From: Clarkia xantiana subsp. parviflora
Lineage: Eukaryota > Streptophyta > Magnoliopsida > Myrtales > Onagraceae
Assembly: GCA_036873135.1 (NCBI GenBank)
Contig: JAPTYO010000014.1
Coordinates: forward strand, 20,358,952 to 20,422,951
DNA: 64,000 nucleotides
Direction: 5' to 3'
Below the pieces are notes generated by a model. It searched no databases, was not told where the DNA came from, and saw only the letters and a program-made list of their open reading frames with translations. Within the stretch, counting starts at the first letter, position 1; every line of letters starts with the position of its first letter. The position numbers and the translations under genes are program-made. Positions 35,345 through 47,772 of the stretch are shown here, piece by piece.

Positions 35345-36472
35345 CACTTTTTGGCTTTTACTGCTGCAATTTTCACTATTACGACGTTTACTTTTTGTTA
35401 TTTTGTTGTTGAATCGTAGCGAATATTTTTTGTTATTCTATTGTTCAATTGCTTCCAACGAAAGAGGTATGGGTATTCGTGGATCAAAGTCATAAAAAAG
35501 TAACACGTCCTTAAAATATAATACAAATTAAGTTAAATTCACTCCGCCTACTAGCATTTTCAGCAATTGCACAAAAATATAAAAGAGAAGATAATAATAA
35601 GAGATAAAAGAGAAGTTGAAACGCTAACTTTAAATCTGTATCTATGCCTGGTATACTTGGAACTTGAAACACTTGAAAGAGACAACTTTAAATCCGTATC
35701 TATGTCTGGTATACTTGGAACTAACATCAAAACAATTTGAATTCTGTTATATTTTCATTAGGATATATATGACATTTACAAATTCCATACATAATTTTCA
35801 GGTGAACAGAGCAAGTAAAGCGGCGAAGTTAACTTTTTTTAAGGGGGAATTGTTAATTAGTAATATAAAAGTTTGTCTGGACTCTTAGAATTGAAGATAT
35901 ATATACGACATAGAAGAAAATAATAAAGCAAAGATGATAATAGAGAGAAGATGTTGAAATATGTCCACGCACGGAGGCAATGAATAAAGACAATGACATT
36001 TTTGGATGAAAAATATTTGAAAAAAACACATGTAGCTCAATTCTGTCTACATTGATAAAAAATTGACTAGGTATCGATTTGATCTGAATTTTAAATTTTG
36101 AGGTACCTAATTTTTAAAATCAAAAGTTGAGGTAGAGATTTGTAAGCGGATCAAATTTCAGATAGCAAGTTGGTTGTTAACCCTTGGGGGTTGCATTCAA
36201 ATCCAGCGGTACGCTGCGTTGTTCGATCTGAACGTAGCAGTATGCTGCGTGGTGTTGACCTGAACCCTAATATGAAGCAAATTACATTTTGTTTTTACAG
36301 CCGGACAGCCACCAATACCAACAAACAGTAATAAATAGAGATCCCATCATCTTAATTAACTAACTAACTCAGCTGTCACTTATTCTGCGGGAAATAGGCA
36401 ATGAATGCATCTCTCAGCTTCAAAAACCAAAAAGATATTGAAAGAATATAACCCACCCGACGAGGTCACTTC
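34920..36472. other. AT-rich spacer, poly(T) tracts and VHA-c 3' region
   Basis: Contains T homopolymers near 35190-35210 and 35311-35344 (about 34 T), and a fragment at 36190-36280 with repeated 'tacgctgcgt' words. The last part holds the 3' UTR of the minus-strand V-ATPase gene. No other gene is visible. Confidence 0.45.
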
Positions 36473-38063
36473 TCATTCGGCCCTGGACTGTCCTGCCCTC
36501 GAGGACAAGATGATCCCGACAATAAGCCCGTAGAGGGCCAGGGCTTCCGCGAAAATCAGGATAAGAATCATTCCCACGAAGAGTTTTGGCTGCTGTGCAT
36601 TAGCTCTGCATAACAACACCACAACATATCATTCTTATTCATTCCAGTGAACAATTTCTCAACAAAATTTAAGGCTTCGGACCCTTACTGGAAGGGTATT
36701 ACAAGGTTCAAAGGTAGCAGTGGCTACAACATAGAGCTAATGTTTCTGGACAGCATAAGTGAACTTTGAATTCTCTTTTTTCACCCATCACGACTTTACA
36801 TGTAGAGGGTAATGCATGCCATTCAATTAAAATTTCTCATAACAATCCATCATTGAGCGTTCAGGAGCAGTATATTTTCTGAGGATCTCCCCAACCCTCA
36901 GAAATAAATAGTTTACAGTTGCTGAATGTCATGTATGCTCTAACTTAAAACATTTGAGAGACAGTTTATGTTAGTTTAGAAGTAGAGAGTGAGCATGATT
37001 TCGATAACGTTTAAAGACCAGACGAGCACACAAAGAAACAACAATTGTTATGTTCATATGCTAGATTTGTATCTTGGCGAATACCATTTAACCTTAAAAA
37101 CATGGCAGCAAGACATGAGGAAACTTCAAGATAGGCAAGAAGGTTTACCTCACACCAGCATCACCAACAATACCAATGGCCATACCAGCGGATAGTCCAG
37201 CAAGACCACAAGCCAAACCCGATGAAAGATGTGCATATCCATCAAAAAGGTAGTAAGATTTGGCTTTGGGGTTGATTCCTGTACTGATAATGACAGCAAT
37301 AATCAAACCATAAATACCCAACACTCCAGCCATAACAACAGGCACAATTGACTTCATAACCAGCTCAGGCCTCATCACTCCCATAGAGGCTACACCAACC
37401 CCACTCTTAGCAGTACCATAGGCAGCTCCCATGCCTAACCACCCAAAGCATCAAATTAGCAATGGAATCACAATTCAAGAACTGAAGACAGTAACAGGGA
37501 ATAGCAACGAGCCAAGTAAGGGACAAATTGAATATATCTAAGCAGAATGTCATTGTAAGAGACAATACCCACTCACGCTTAATTTTCAGAAATCTCAGTC
37601 ATATATCAACAAATAAAGAGCAAAGAAATGACAATCCTATGGAAGTTAAATGAGAACATACTCAATACTACATTAGATGGGATTGGGAACAATAAAAAGA
37701 ATATTAATGTCAACAGGACAAAAATTCCACAGTCCGATCTTGTTAGTTGTGTAAACAGTTGCAATAGCCGCAATTAAACAAACCATAATCTGTATCGATA
37801 TACTTCCCAATTCTCTAAGCGTCGTCAATGAAGCAGTTTCAGCTCAAGCAGCCATGATTGGACCGCGATTAATCAACAAGCACGACCATATAACATAAAG
37901 GTTCAGCATAGATCAGACAAAAATCGAAGAACATAACGGAATTAAACCAAGAACAAACAAAGAAAGCATGGGGAGTGGAATTACAGGAGAAGACGAGCGC
38001 CGCAGCTGCGCCAAGGAAGCCGAAGAAGGGCGCCGTCTCATCGCCGCTGAACGTCGAAGCCAT
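36473..38063 (-). CDS. VHA-c: V-type proton ATPase 16 kDa proteolipid subunit c
   Basis: Forms the membrane rotor ring that carries protons through the Vo sector of the vacuolar H+-ATPase. Three coding exons (minus strand): 38063-37985, 37434-37149 and 36605-36473, with GT/AG borders, joining to 165 residues, the normal size. Exon 1 gives [20 protein letters not shown]; exon 2 gives [19 protein letters not shown] and on to GIVGDAGV; exon 3 gives [18 protein letters not shown] and the C-terminus [10 protein letters not shown]. Four hydrophobic helices are evident. The proton-binding Glu lies in helix 4 ([17 protein letters not shown]). Split Cys and Arg codons across the introns are restored correctly. 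The start is fixed by the family's [15 protein letters not shown]-terminus. No defects. Confidence 0.97.
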
Positions 38064-40736
38064 CGTCGGATCGGACACTGTGCGATGTCGTTTGGATCTG
38101 GAAAGCGAAAGGACTCGACTTCTTCACCAAGATGTTGGTCCTGAATCTCTTCTCCTCTCTCGACGCAACTTCAGATGAAAAGGGATGTCAGGTTGCTTCA
38201 TTGGGTCTTCATTCTAACTAAGTGGGCCTTTGGATGACATACTGGACCTCAGCCCAATACTTGTATGCTAAAGTAGCAAACACTGGACTTAATTTTCGAC
38301 ATAAATGGGGTATTTGGATGCTTTATTATATGAGACCTTATGCAAAAAAGTCCGATTCTTACATTCCTACTATTTACGATGCACTCACAATGGCATTAGG
38401 TGTAATATTTTATAACTTTTGGGATAATATTTTATTGTCTCTCAGTCGGAACTAGTAGGAACTTTAATTTCGGAATTTGTAACAATTTCCTTATTATAAT
38501 GCATCTGAGATGAGTCGCGCGATGAAGAAGTCTATATACTCTTAAAGATTGAAAATAATATATCCTTTACGCAACTGAACTTGGCCATTATTTCGATATT
38601 TTCATATATATATATATATATTCAATTCAAATCGAGTTGGACTTAAAAACTTATTTGAGTTGAGTCGAGCTAAGTGCGCCATTTATAATTTAAATGAAGA
38701 ATTTTAAACTTGGCGAACCGAGTTCAAACTCCTCGAGTATGAAACCGAGTCAAATTTGAGCTTGAAAAATTTGAGTTCAATCGAGTTCAAACTTAAACTC
38801 AAGCTCGAGTATATTGAATCGGGTTAATTTGCCAGATACTTGGCTCATTTACAGTATAGATAGAGAGGGACTAATCAATATCATCATGATTGAGAGAGAC
38901 TTTAATGAAAAAATAAGTCTCAACTCTTAATCAACTTAGGCAAGAAGAACGACGTCGTATCCACGAGATCGAAAACGGCATGACCACGCCCTACAAAACG
39001 ACACCTTCATTCGCTCCACAACTCAACCTACTTGTCCGTGTCTCTGGCTCTGTGCGTGTACGCTTCCAAATGCTGTTACAGATTAAGCAGAGAAATTGCA
39101 ACTCCTCTTCTCTCATCTGAAGCAGATTTTACGTAAGCCACCATCTGTACACGATCTCCTCTTTTCTTGGTTTTCTATCACTTCTGTGATAATTCGAGCA
39201 TGAAGAAGCTGTACGATGTCGAGCTAAATTCATATTCTGTGATAATCATTGTCTAAGCTGCTTGCATTCTCCTGCAATCCGCAACTGTTATCTGTTTCGA
39301 AGAACCTTTTCTGTGTTAGGGTTTGGTGATTTCGGGTTGCATTCATAGTTTAGCGCTATCTGCTATCCTTGAAGTCTTAACTGTTCAAAATTAAATACCT
39401 ATCTGCAAATTATTGTGCAATTTGATGATGCTTAGCTCCGATCAAGTTCATTCAGTCTTTGAAGAATCTGATTTTGTGATATTCGGGGTAAAAGCAGGAA
39501 AATTGCACGCACATTGCGATGTTGTAGTGGCATGTCTGCGTAATTGGGGTCTGTTTGTTTATATAATGGCAAACTAAGGATACACCATCTTCAGGATTAG
39601 ATGTAGGGATGACATACATTTTGGTTTTATGACTGAATACTCTCCATGATTTTTACTTCTGTAAATAAACTATGAAACTGTTGCAGCTAAATTTTTGCTG
39701 GTCTTTATCTTAAGAAAATTTTCTTGCTGTTATTTGCAGCTAAATTATTCTGGATAGATTGAACGGAACTGAGCTCAGGAGGATTTCTGTCACTGTATTT
39801 TGAACACGCTTCAACAAGCTTAAGTGTAAATTGTTATTGGAAACTTTCTCCTCTTAATGAGTTAATGTAGTTTGTAGACGCCTCTTTTCAAAACAGTCTG
39901 CAATTTGGATGCTTGTGATGATAGAAACTGATGGATTTCACCTCTAACATGATCAAGTTTGAGTTAGTAAATATGTTTCATTCCATTAAAACTGAAATGC
40001 TCAAACACCGTCAAGTAGAAACTTGAAAGATTTTAAATTGAAATTTTTTGCATCTTAATATTATTTAAATTAGACTGTATGTTCTGAATTTTAGCATTAG
40101 TCTCTGAAAGAGATAGGCCTCTATTGTGTCGTAGCGTAGTAATATTTTCTTTAAATTTTAGTGGATGTAATCTTTTCTTAATACTCTTCTGCATCACTAT
40201 CGATAACATTTCATGACAGGAAACCGGCGCTTGACACTAATGTCGTCTGCCCATTGAGGTAAGTTGCTGTGGCAGTTCAGTGCATTGCAGCCTAAACTAG
40301 ACCCATAATGCTCTAATTTCCGCTGTATCTTTTGCCTTTCGGAGACCTTCAATTCAAACTTCCAAGCTTATTCTTCTTTACTTCTATCCTGGTATATTAC
40401 AACTTTGAAATAAGGCTGTACAATTGAAACGTACTTTGAAACAAATTTTGTCAGTATTCAAATCTTATAACTTAGGAACACAGTTCCCTAAAGCAATCAC
40501 CTTTACAACTTTGCATTTCAAGAAAAAAATTCTGCCTTAACTCCTTCATAACTTTCAGAGTTTTTTTTTTTTTTTTTCCGGTTCACATTCATTTGATTCT
40601 CGGCTCATGTGTAAGATGTCCCCTTGGTCTTTTTCTTCCAACTAGACGACATTTCTCCGGTGTGTCAGCTATCGGATGCTATGTTCATCTCTTGATACTG
40701 TTACTCTACAGGGACGATGCTAATTTGAGGCACAAA
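38064..40736. promoter_or_regulatory. Head-to-head promoter and leader region between VHA-c and BPC
   Basis: The two genes diverge. The BPC leader appears to start near 39000 and to be split by several introns: plausible donors are TTTTAC|GTAAGC near 39131 and GAG|GTAAGT at 40258, with an acceptor CTACAG just before 40711. A 5-codon uORF (ATG 40240 to TGA 40257) lies in the last leader exon. 38610-38830 is a repeat-like stretch full of GAGTT/AACTC words. The short ORF at 38222-38455 has no recognisable domain. Confidence 0.45.
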
Positions 40737-41813
40737 ATGGATTATTTCAGAAACCCTCAAAACCCGGTAATTGAGCATACATTGGTTTTTGTTAATTTTT
40801 TCTGCAATTCAATAAGTTGCAAGCTTTGAAGGTTTTCTACTTATTTGCAGTGGAATATGATGCCTCAGCACCAAGCAAAGGAGGCAAATGCTTTAACCAT
40901 GAACAAGAAGATCATGTCAATCCTTGATGACAGAGAGAAGGCAATTCAGGAACGAAATGCAGCAATAGTGGAAACGAAGGAAACACTACAAGAACGGGAT
41001 GAGGCGATAAAGCAGCGTGATGAAGCACTTCTGGAGCGCGATAAAGCTCTAATGGAACGAGACAATGCAAGACAAGCTCTTCTCTACTTGGAAACCGCCA
41101 TAAGCTCCCAACTCTGTGGGAATCAGAATCCCCGAGGTATAAAGCGACTTCACCACCCAGTCTACCATCAAGTCGACATAGCTGAGGGTCTCGGCGACGC
41201 AAGAGAAGCTCAAATAATTGATGCTTTCCCTCTATCGTCAATACCTGCTGACACGGTCCAGTCATCTCAAATGAAGCAAACGAAAGAAACCAAATCATCT
41301 AAGGGGCCAAAAGCACCTCGGAAAGCAAAGGAGATGGGTGAGGACTCAAATGTACAGGTAAGACATATTTTTTAGTAAGACGGTACTAATGTAGGGGAGG
41401 GGAATAATATGTTTGTTGGAGATGACCACCTAACCTAGGACTTACAATTGCAGGGTGGGATAAAGTACAAAGCAGAATGGGATATTCATGAGGTGGGTTT
41501 GAATCTGATTGCCTTTGATGACTCAACAATGCCGGGACCGGTTTGTTCGTGCACTGGGGTGAATAGACCGTGCTATAAGTGGGGCAATGGAGGGTGGCAG
41601 TCTTCTTGCTGCACAACAAGATTGTCCATGTACCCATTGCCACAAATGCAGAATAAGCGTCATGCCCGAGTTAGCGGAAGGAAGATGAGTGGAAGCGTGT
41701 TCACGAGACTGCTCACCAGGATGGCAAAAGCAGGACATGATCTTTCAATGCCTGTAGATCTAAAGAACTTCTGGGCGAAACATGGAACCAACCGCTACAT
41801 AATCATCAAGTAG
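40737..41813 (+). CDS. BPC: BASIC PENTACYSTEINE (BBR/BPC, class II) GAGA-binding transcription factor
   Basis: Binds GA/CT-rich promoter elements in the nucleus and recruits regulators such as Polycomb factors (family knowledge). Coding exons are 40737-40766, 40851-41357 and 41454-41813, all phase 0, giving 298 residues, normal for class II. Residues 11-27 hold [17 protein letters not shown]. About 30-85 is a coiled coil of repeated ERD units ([20 protein letters not shown]). A basic linker follows, with [15 protein letters not shown]. The C-terminal DNA-binding domain contains the five conserved Cys in [23 protein letters not shown], then [19 protein letters not shown] and the [10 protein letters not shown] end. 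The start is uncertain: RDDANLRHK just upstream of the chosen ATG resembles the family N-terminus but has no in-frame ATG in that exon. Confidence 0.93.
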
Positions 41814-42274
41814 ATGTAGAAGAAGTAAAAATTGGTATGCAAAATTCCTTCTTCTTCTTCTTTACACATCTTTTGTGTTTACATCCTTGACTCTTCCATG
41901 GCAGAGTTACTCTAAGCGAAGATCAGGTCTAGGTGAGCAAATTTTGGCCTTAGCAGCCATAGGATGATAGGCAGGCTACATTGTTTAGGCTAAGAAGGTT
42001 GTATCTGACATTGGTTGATGATGCTTGGAGGACAAACGTTACTCGGATTTTTAGTGTATCATTGGCATTGTAACTAACTGAAACTGATCCCGAATACAAC
42101 TACTTAATTAGTATATACCCAATCTACCTAATAACTCGGTGGTTCCCTTCCTGGTACAACCAATTACTAGCTCAACTTGTGTAGAGTTGAAATTTGTTCC
42201 GGCTAATTTGCTGTTAAATGATAGTACGGATATGCATGTGGTATATGTCACTTGTCATCAGATTTAGTTACCAA
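41814..42274. other. BPC 3' UTR and downstream spacer
   Basis: No further gene seen. It ends at the next transposon's target site. Confidence 0.45.
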
Positions 42275-42283
42275 ATTATTAAA

Positions 42284-43032
42284 GGGTTAAAGGTTCTTTT
42301 AGTACCACATGTTTGCAAAAATTACACTGTTCATACCACTAGTATTTTTTCGTACCAAATTGGTACCATATGTTTCCAAACCTTACTGTTTTGGTACCTC
42401 CGTTAGGGTTCTGTCAAAAACAGCCTTTAAATGGCATGTGCCATGCACGTGACCAGCCTAAAACTTTCAATTTTGTTACAATTTAGTCCATCTAATACAT
42501 CCTTAACTTTTATTTTGTTCAATTTAGTCCTAAAACTTCAAAACCAAACCATTTTCCCAAATTGACCTAGCCGGACCTAGCCCTAGACTAGGTCCGGCTA
42601 GGTCAATTGGGACCTAGCCCCAATTGAGTTTAATTGGGGCTAGGTCCAATTGACCAGCCGGACCTAGCTTAGGACTAGGTCCGACCCTGGATCAGGATCC
42701 CCTGGGTCCGGTGACCCCGACCCAGGGTCGGACTTAGCCCATGGCTAGGTCCGGCTAGGTCAATTTGGGGAAATTGTTTGATTTTGAAGTTTTAGGACTA
42801 AATTGAACAAAATAAAAGTACTAGATGGACTAAATTGTAACAAAATTGAAAGTTTTGGGCTGGTCACGTGCATGGCACATGCCATTTAACGGCCGTTTTT
42901 TACGGAACCCTAACGGAGGTACCAAAACAGTAAGGTTTGGAAACATATGGTACCAATTCGGTACGTAAAAATACTAGTGGTATGAACAGTGTAATTTTTG
43001 CAAACATGTGGTACCAAAAGGACATTTAACCC
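42284..43032. mobile_element. MULE-like element with about 200-bp inverted arms
   Basis: The ends are GGGTTAAAGGTTC and GGACATTTAACCC; TACCACATGTTTGCAAAAAT on the left pairs with its complement on the right. The flanking 9-mers ATTATTAAA (42275-42283) and ATTATAAAA (43033-43041) match at 8 of 9. The core is built from inverted GGACCTAGCC / GGCTAGGTCC words and is GC-rich. No ORF with a transposase motif. Confidence 0.75.
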
Positions 43033-43299
43033 ATTATAAAATTTTCCAACTTGCAAGTTTTAACAAAGTTAAGCTAGCTAATTTTAAATTTTCTCTCTAG
43101 CAAGTTGTATAAAGAACATATAAATGTAAATTTGACGAGTTAGTATACAAAAAAATTGTACAAATTCAACTATCAATTTATCCAAAAAAAAAAAAAACTT
43201 TTCAGTAAAAGAACTAAAAAGGAAAAGAAAATTAACCCTATGGGCTGGGCTTTTTGAAAATGTTCAGCCCACAGCAGAGCAGCACCCTTTGAAAATTGT

Positions 43300-45645
43300 C
43301 GTCTTTTTATGGCCATCAATAATCAATATATTTCAAACCATAATACAAAGTGTTCAAGGAGGGATAAACATCCGTCCCGTACAATTAAAGATAAAAAAGA
43401 GGGCGGGGACGAAGACCCAATTACTAATACACGACATCTTTCTAGTATGGATTGCAATCCAGTTAGCACAACAATTCGCTTATCTCGGAATAAACGACCA
43501 ACTTACGATATGGAAATACTCAGCTCTCTTCTGGATATTAGACACCTGTGTTGAAGTGCGCCAGTCCACGTTGTGATTTTCTCCCAAAATGCTTTGGATA
43601 GCCACATTGGAGTCCGACTCAAAAACGACATGTCTCCATCAAATAGCCAGCTCAATCGCTTCACTCAAGGCTCAAATTTCAAGTACTAACACATTACGAT
43701 TGTCCACCGGTTAGCAGAAGCCACCAACAAGTTCTCCCTCATGCGTGCGAGCTATTCCACCGATTCCGCCTTTGTTAGTCCGAGCATCCATAGAGGCATC
43801 ACAATTAATTTCCGTGAACTCCATTGGCGGGGGATTCCATCTCGCAACACAGTGCAACCGATGTGTAGTATCGACACCCACAATTTGACGACGATTAAGC
43901 CAAAACTCACCACGGTCTCTATTGATAACATCTGAGACTTTTCTTGGATTTGGATCATCTTGCTCGAATTGGGCTCGACACCTCTCCTTCCATATATTCC
44001 AGCACACCAAGCCGACCAACGACCATCGTCTTGCTAGTTCCGTTTCGCTTAAACTCGCAGCATCTCTAAGACTAGACATCAACTCCGCGACAGAATTCAC
44101 TTCGATAGCATCCAATCGGACCGACAAGATGGAAAACCATACAAGTTTTGTCCATTCACACTCATAAGCATATGAGCCGTTGTCTCCTCTCCATCACAAA
44201 AGGGACATTTAGCCTCAATGATAACTCCTCTCTGTCGTAAATTTGATTTAACAGCAATGACATTAGCAAAAAGCTTTCAAATAAATATTCTAACCTTAGG
44301 CACCACACCCATGGCCCATACGCCCTTCCATCGTAGTCCCTGGTGCCCCGGTTGTTGCTTCCATATTATCTCATCATCTTCGCTTTCGGTACAAACAAGT
44401 TGTCGATAGGCCGACTTAACACTCAGTTCCCCAGATTTATTATGGGGCCCGATTAGGCGATCAGATTCAGGCACAATAGGGATATAGATTGCTGTAATTA
44501 AGCTCTGCTGGTCCTCCGAGACATCTTCATTGATTGACGTTAGATTCCAGGTTGCATTTTCCTGTTGTATAAGATCATATACGGGTCTAGTAGCTTGGCG
44601 GAAAAGCAGTGGCCTCGGAACTTGCAGTTGGAAGCCGGGCAGCTGTGGTATCCACCGGTCTTCAAAAATGTTAACACTTCGACCATCACCTATCTTCCAT
44701 ATACCACCATCCATCAGAACATCTCGACCTACCAACAAACTTGTCCAAGCCCACGACGCACGGGCACCCTTCTTTGCCTCCCTTAGATCACAAGCCGGGA
44801 AGTAAATGGATTTCAGCACTCTCGCCCAAAATGCATTCGGGGTTTGGAAAAGTCTCCAGGCCATTTTAGTGAGCAATGCAACATTTAAGGCTTGTAACTC
44901 CTTAAATCCGAGCCCTCCACAATTTTTGGGTTTCGTCAAGGTCCCCCCAGCTCTTCCAATGGAGCTTACGCTCACCCGCTCGTTGCCCCCACTAGAATCG
45001 GGCTATGAGCGAATTTATTTCAGCACACCATATTTTCGGGAGAAGGAATACACTCATTGTATAAGTTGGCATGACAGTAATAACCGATTTTATGAATACT
45101 TCCCTACCTGCGTTGTTGAGAAGATTCGATTTCCACCCTTGGATTTTCGCAATAATACGTTCTTTTAGGAAGCCTAGCGCCTCACGCTTGAACCTCCCCC
45201 AAATCGTCGGTAGGCCGAGATATTTACCCGGATTTCGGACGGCCCGAATACCCAACACGCGCTCAACATCCACCTTTGTATTGTCTCGAACATTGGACCC
45301 AAAATATATACTTGATTTATCCACGTTCACCCTTTGACCGGAGGCCTCACAATACTCCTCCAACACTCGCTGTAACGTAGCCGCATTTTGGGGCGTGGCG
45401 CGCATAAAGAATAACGAATTATCGACAAAGAAGAGGTGGTGTACCATCGGGCATCCCCGTTTCAGATTTATGCCTTCAAAACTCCCTCGTTCAACTTTCT
45501 TTGTTACCATTGTTGACAATACATCTGCTACAAGAATAAATAGATAGGGCGACAGCGGATCACCTTGTCGGATACCTCTAGTTGGTCGGAACGAACCCGT
45601 TCTCTTGTCGTCTTGAAAAGGTTCAACCAGAGGATTTTCTAACAT
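43300..45645 (-). pseudogene. LINE retrotransposon pol remnant (RT, zf-RVT region, RNase H)
   Basis: On the minus strand, 45645-44992 encodes the second half of the reverse transcriptase, with GIRQGDPLSPYLFILVADVL, a mutated active-site box (FVDN, normally F/YADD), and KYLGLPTIWGR. A frame change follows; 44975-44277 continues with GGLGFKELQALNVALLTKMAWR and GGIWKIGDGRSVNIFEDRW. After another break, 44127-43711 holds the start of RNase H (INCDASMDARTNKGGIGG), whose tail runs to about 43300 with stops. The 5' end is truncated at about 45650, and no target duplication was found. Several frameshifts plus the altered catalytic box make it inactive. Confidence 0.85.
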
Positions 45646-46745
45646 GTTTCATAAACCGTATGCTTTCCCTCTTTTTATTATTATATATATGAATGATTTA
45701 ATTATAATTTAAGTAAAAAATTAAAAAAAAATGAATTTTTTTGTTACAATTCAAATTTGCATCACGCAATTACTAAATTTTTTTTTAGAGTTCACTTTTG
45801 GGATAATAGAAATATGCAAATGAAAAATAAAAAAGGAAAATGTTAAAGAGTTCGACGTTGGTATTCCGTCAAATTCCGAGATGAGTGTATAGTGAAAATA
45901 ACCTGAAACTTGAGATTAATTACATCATATGCCCATGTGTCTTGTTTCAGAATGCCACGGAACCTCATTTCAGAACATGTATCATAGCTGAATAAAAAAT
46001 ACCATAAATATGGTGCATGTGAAACATAGTAAAGAAATCCTTAAAATAAACGCTCTTTGAAAAATATCATAACTATGTTTTTGGATGTATCTCTTATATA
46101 TCATAGTTGTATATTTTATCGCGGAGAAAAGACAGTTTCTAACATGGTGTGTATTTTAAGATATACAACTCGCTACTCTTTTCTAAATCATTATGTGAAA
46201 TAATTATCAGCAAAATTATATATATATATATATATAGGTAGAAAGAGAATACTAGAGTGATGGAGGAGCTGAGGCTTTACAATTTTAAAATTTCAAGATA
46301 ATCATAAATGAGCTGAAAGGAAGCTGCAACCTCAATTAAGTATTATAATAATTCTAACAATTGTATAAATAAGCAGACCATAAAAGAATTGTAGTTTACA
46401 GATTGAAAATTCTATATATAATATAATCTTGATAGAAGTTACGCCATCTTGACAAATAAGTGTTTTGAGCAACTTTCTCTTTCATATTTGCATTATTTGC
46501 TACCCATCTCTTTTTAATATGGTCAGAACTCCATTTTTTTTTTTCCAGCAATTCTCTTCTTTGTGTCATTTCCTTCCACAAAAGGAACATATAATATCTT
46601 TTCTCTGTTTATTGAAACCACCTCTATTGTTATTTCCCCTGCATATAAAGAATTTGGACATTGACTTTGAATTCATCCTCCATCAGCTGCATTACTCCCA
46701 TATTGATTCATAGAGTATAATGCTAAACTCTTATCATTCAATTAA
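45646..46745. other. AT-rich spacer
   Basis: No gene. The short ORFs near 46400-46700 show no domain. Confidence 0.45.
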
Positions 46746-47456
46746 TCAATCAGATATAGTGCCTACAACCATTCTCTGATTTTCTTTCCGTATCAACATT
46801 GAGTAGGCATAATTCACTGAAGGTAATGGATTCTGGATCAATAAATTGGTCCTGATAGCACCATAAGTTTCATTCAGCCCTACAAGAAATTGCACTAACT
46901 TCTGCTTATCACAAGCAGTGGCTGCTCTAATGGAAATAGTGCATTCTGGACACATTATTTTCTAAAGCAGCAAGTTCATCCATACAGACTCCATATGTCC
47001 AAAATAATCATAAATGCTCATCGTATCATGTGTTGTATGATAGACTTCCCTACTTAATTGATAAAACCTAGTGCCATCAATTTTATTGAACCTTTCTTGC
47101 ATTTCTTTCCAGATCGAGGCAGCAGTAGTGTGGTAAATCAAACCAGTAGAAATATTCTTAGTAATTGAAGCAGTCAATCATCATTTCACAATCGCATTAT
47201 ATCTATCCCATCTAAACTTTTGATTTTCAGGAATCGAATCTCTCGTGCATGATTCGTCCACAAAACACAGCTTAGTTACAAGAGCATCAGTAAGAGATCT
47301 AACCCAGACTTGATAGTTTTCATTTCTTTTGAGTTGAAAATCAATGAGGCGAGCTCCTGGTGACTACGAAGGATGCAAATAGAGGCGATCCTCGTGACTC
47401 AGCTTCGGTATTGAATTACCTAACCTCCGACAAGTAGGCGACAGAGAATTAGCCAT
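46746..47456 (-). pseudogene. Copia-type retrotransposon gag remnant
   Basis: From ATG at 47456-47454 (MANSLSPTCRRLGNSIPKL) the minus strand reads a Copia gag: YLHPS followed by a stop where the family has Asp, then NYQVWVRSLTDALVTK, FVDESC, two more stops, IWKEMQERFNKIDGTRFYQL and SIYDYFGHMESVW. A further break precedes KLVQFLVGLNETYGAIRTNL. The gag core order is intact but interrupted by stops and at least one frame change. Protease, integrase and RT are absent. Confidence 0.8.
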
Positions 47457-47523
47457 CACAATCAACAAAAGCAACCAGGATCTCCAGTGTATCAATCAAC
47501 GGAAACGAAATCAAAGCAATTGA

Positions 47524-47535
47524 GCTCTGATACCA
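47524..47535 (-). other. Primer binding site (initiator tRNA-Met)
   Basis: TGGTATCAGAGC on the minus strand, two bases inside the LTR border. This is the standard plant Copia primer site. Confidence 0.9.
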
Positions 47536-47537
47536 TC

Positions 47538-47772
47538 TGCAAAACTCACAAAAATGAAGAATTAAGAGATGTAAATGCAATGAATGGAAAAGAGCGAATG
47601 ATCTCCCAAACCACTTTCTTCATTCAATAACTAACTCTGTCGATGGTTACAAAGTTGCTTTATATAGTAAGTAGCTAACATAAAGTAACAACCAAAGAAT
47701 AGAGAAAGTAGAATTAGGTCCTATAGTTTCTAAATGATGAATGAAAGCCCTTGAAGTTGTAACACTTCAACA
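47538..47772 (-). mobile_element. Copia 5' LTR
   Basis: Minus-strand borders are TGTTGAAGTGTTACAAC and GAGTTTTGCA, 235 bases, followed by the primer site and gag. No 3' LTR copy was found within the window left of 46746, so the element is truncated. Confidence 0.75.

Noticed and set aside
35259..35495. 78-codon ORF with a Phe run
   Set aside because: Generated by a T homopolymer; no protein features.
38222..38455. 78-codon ORF between VHA-c and BPC
   Set aside because: No recognisable motif, and it sits in the shared promoter region.
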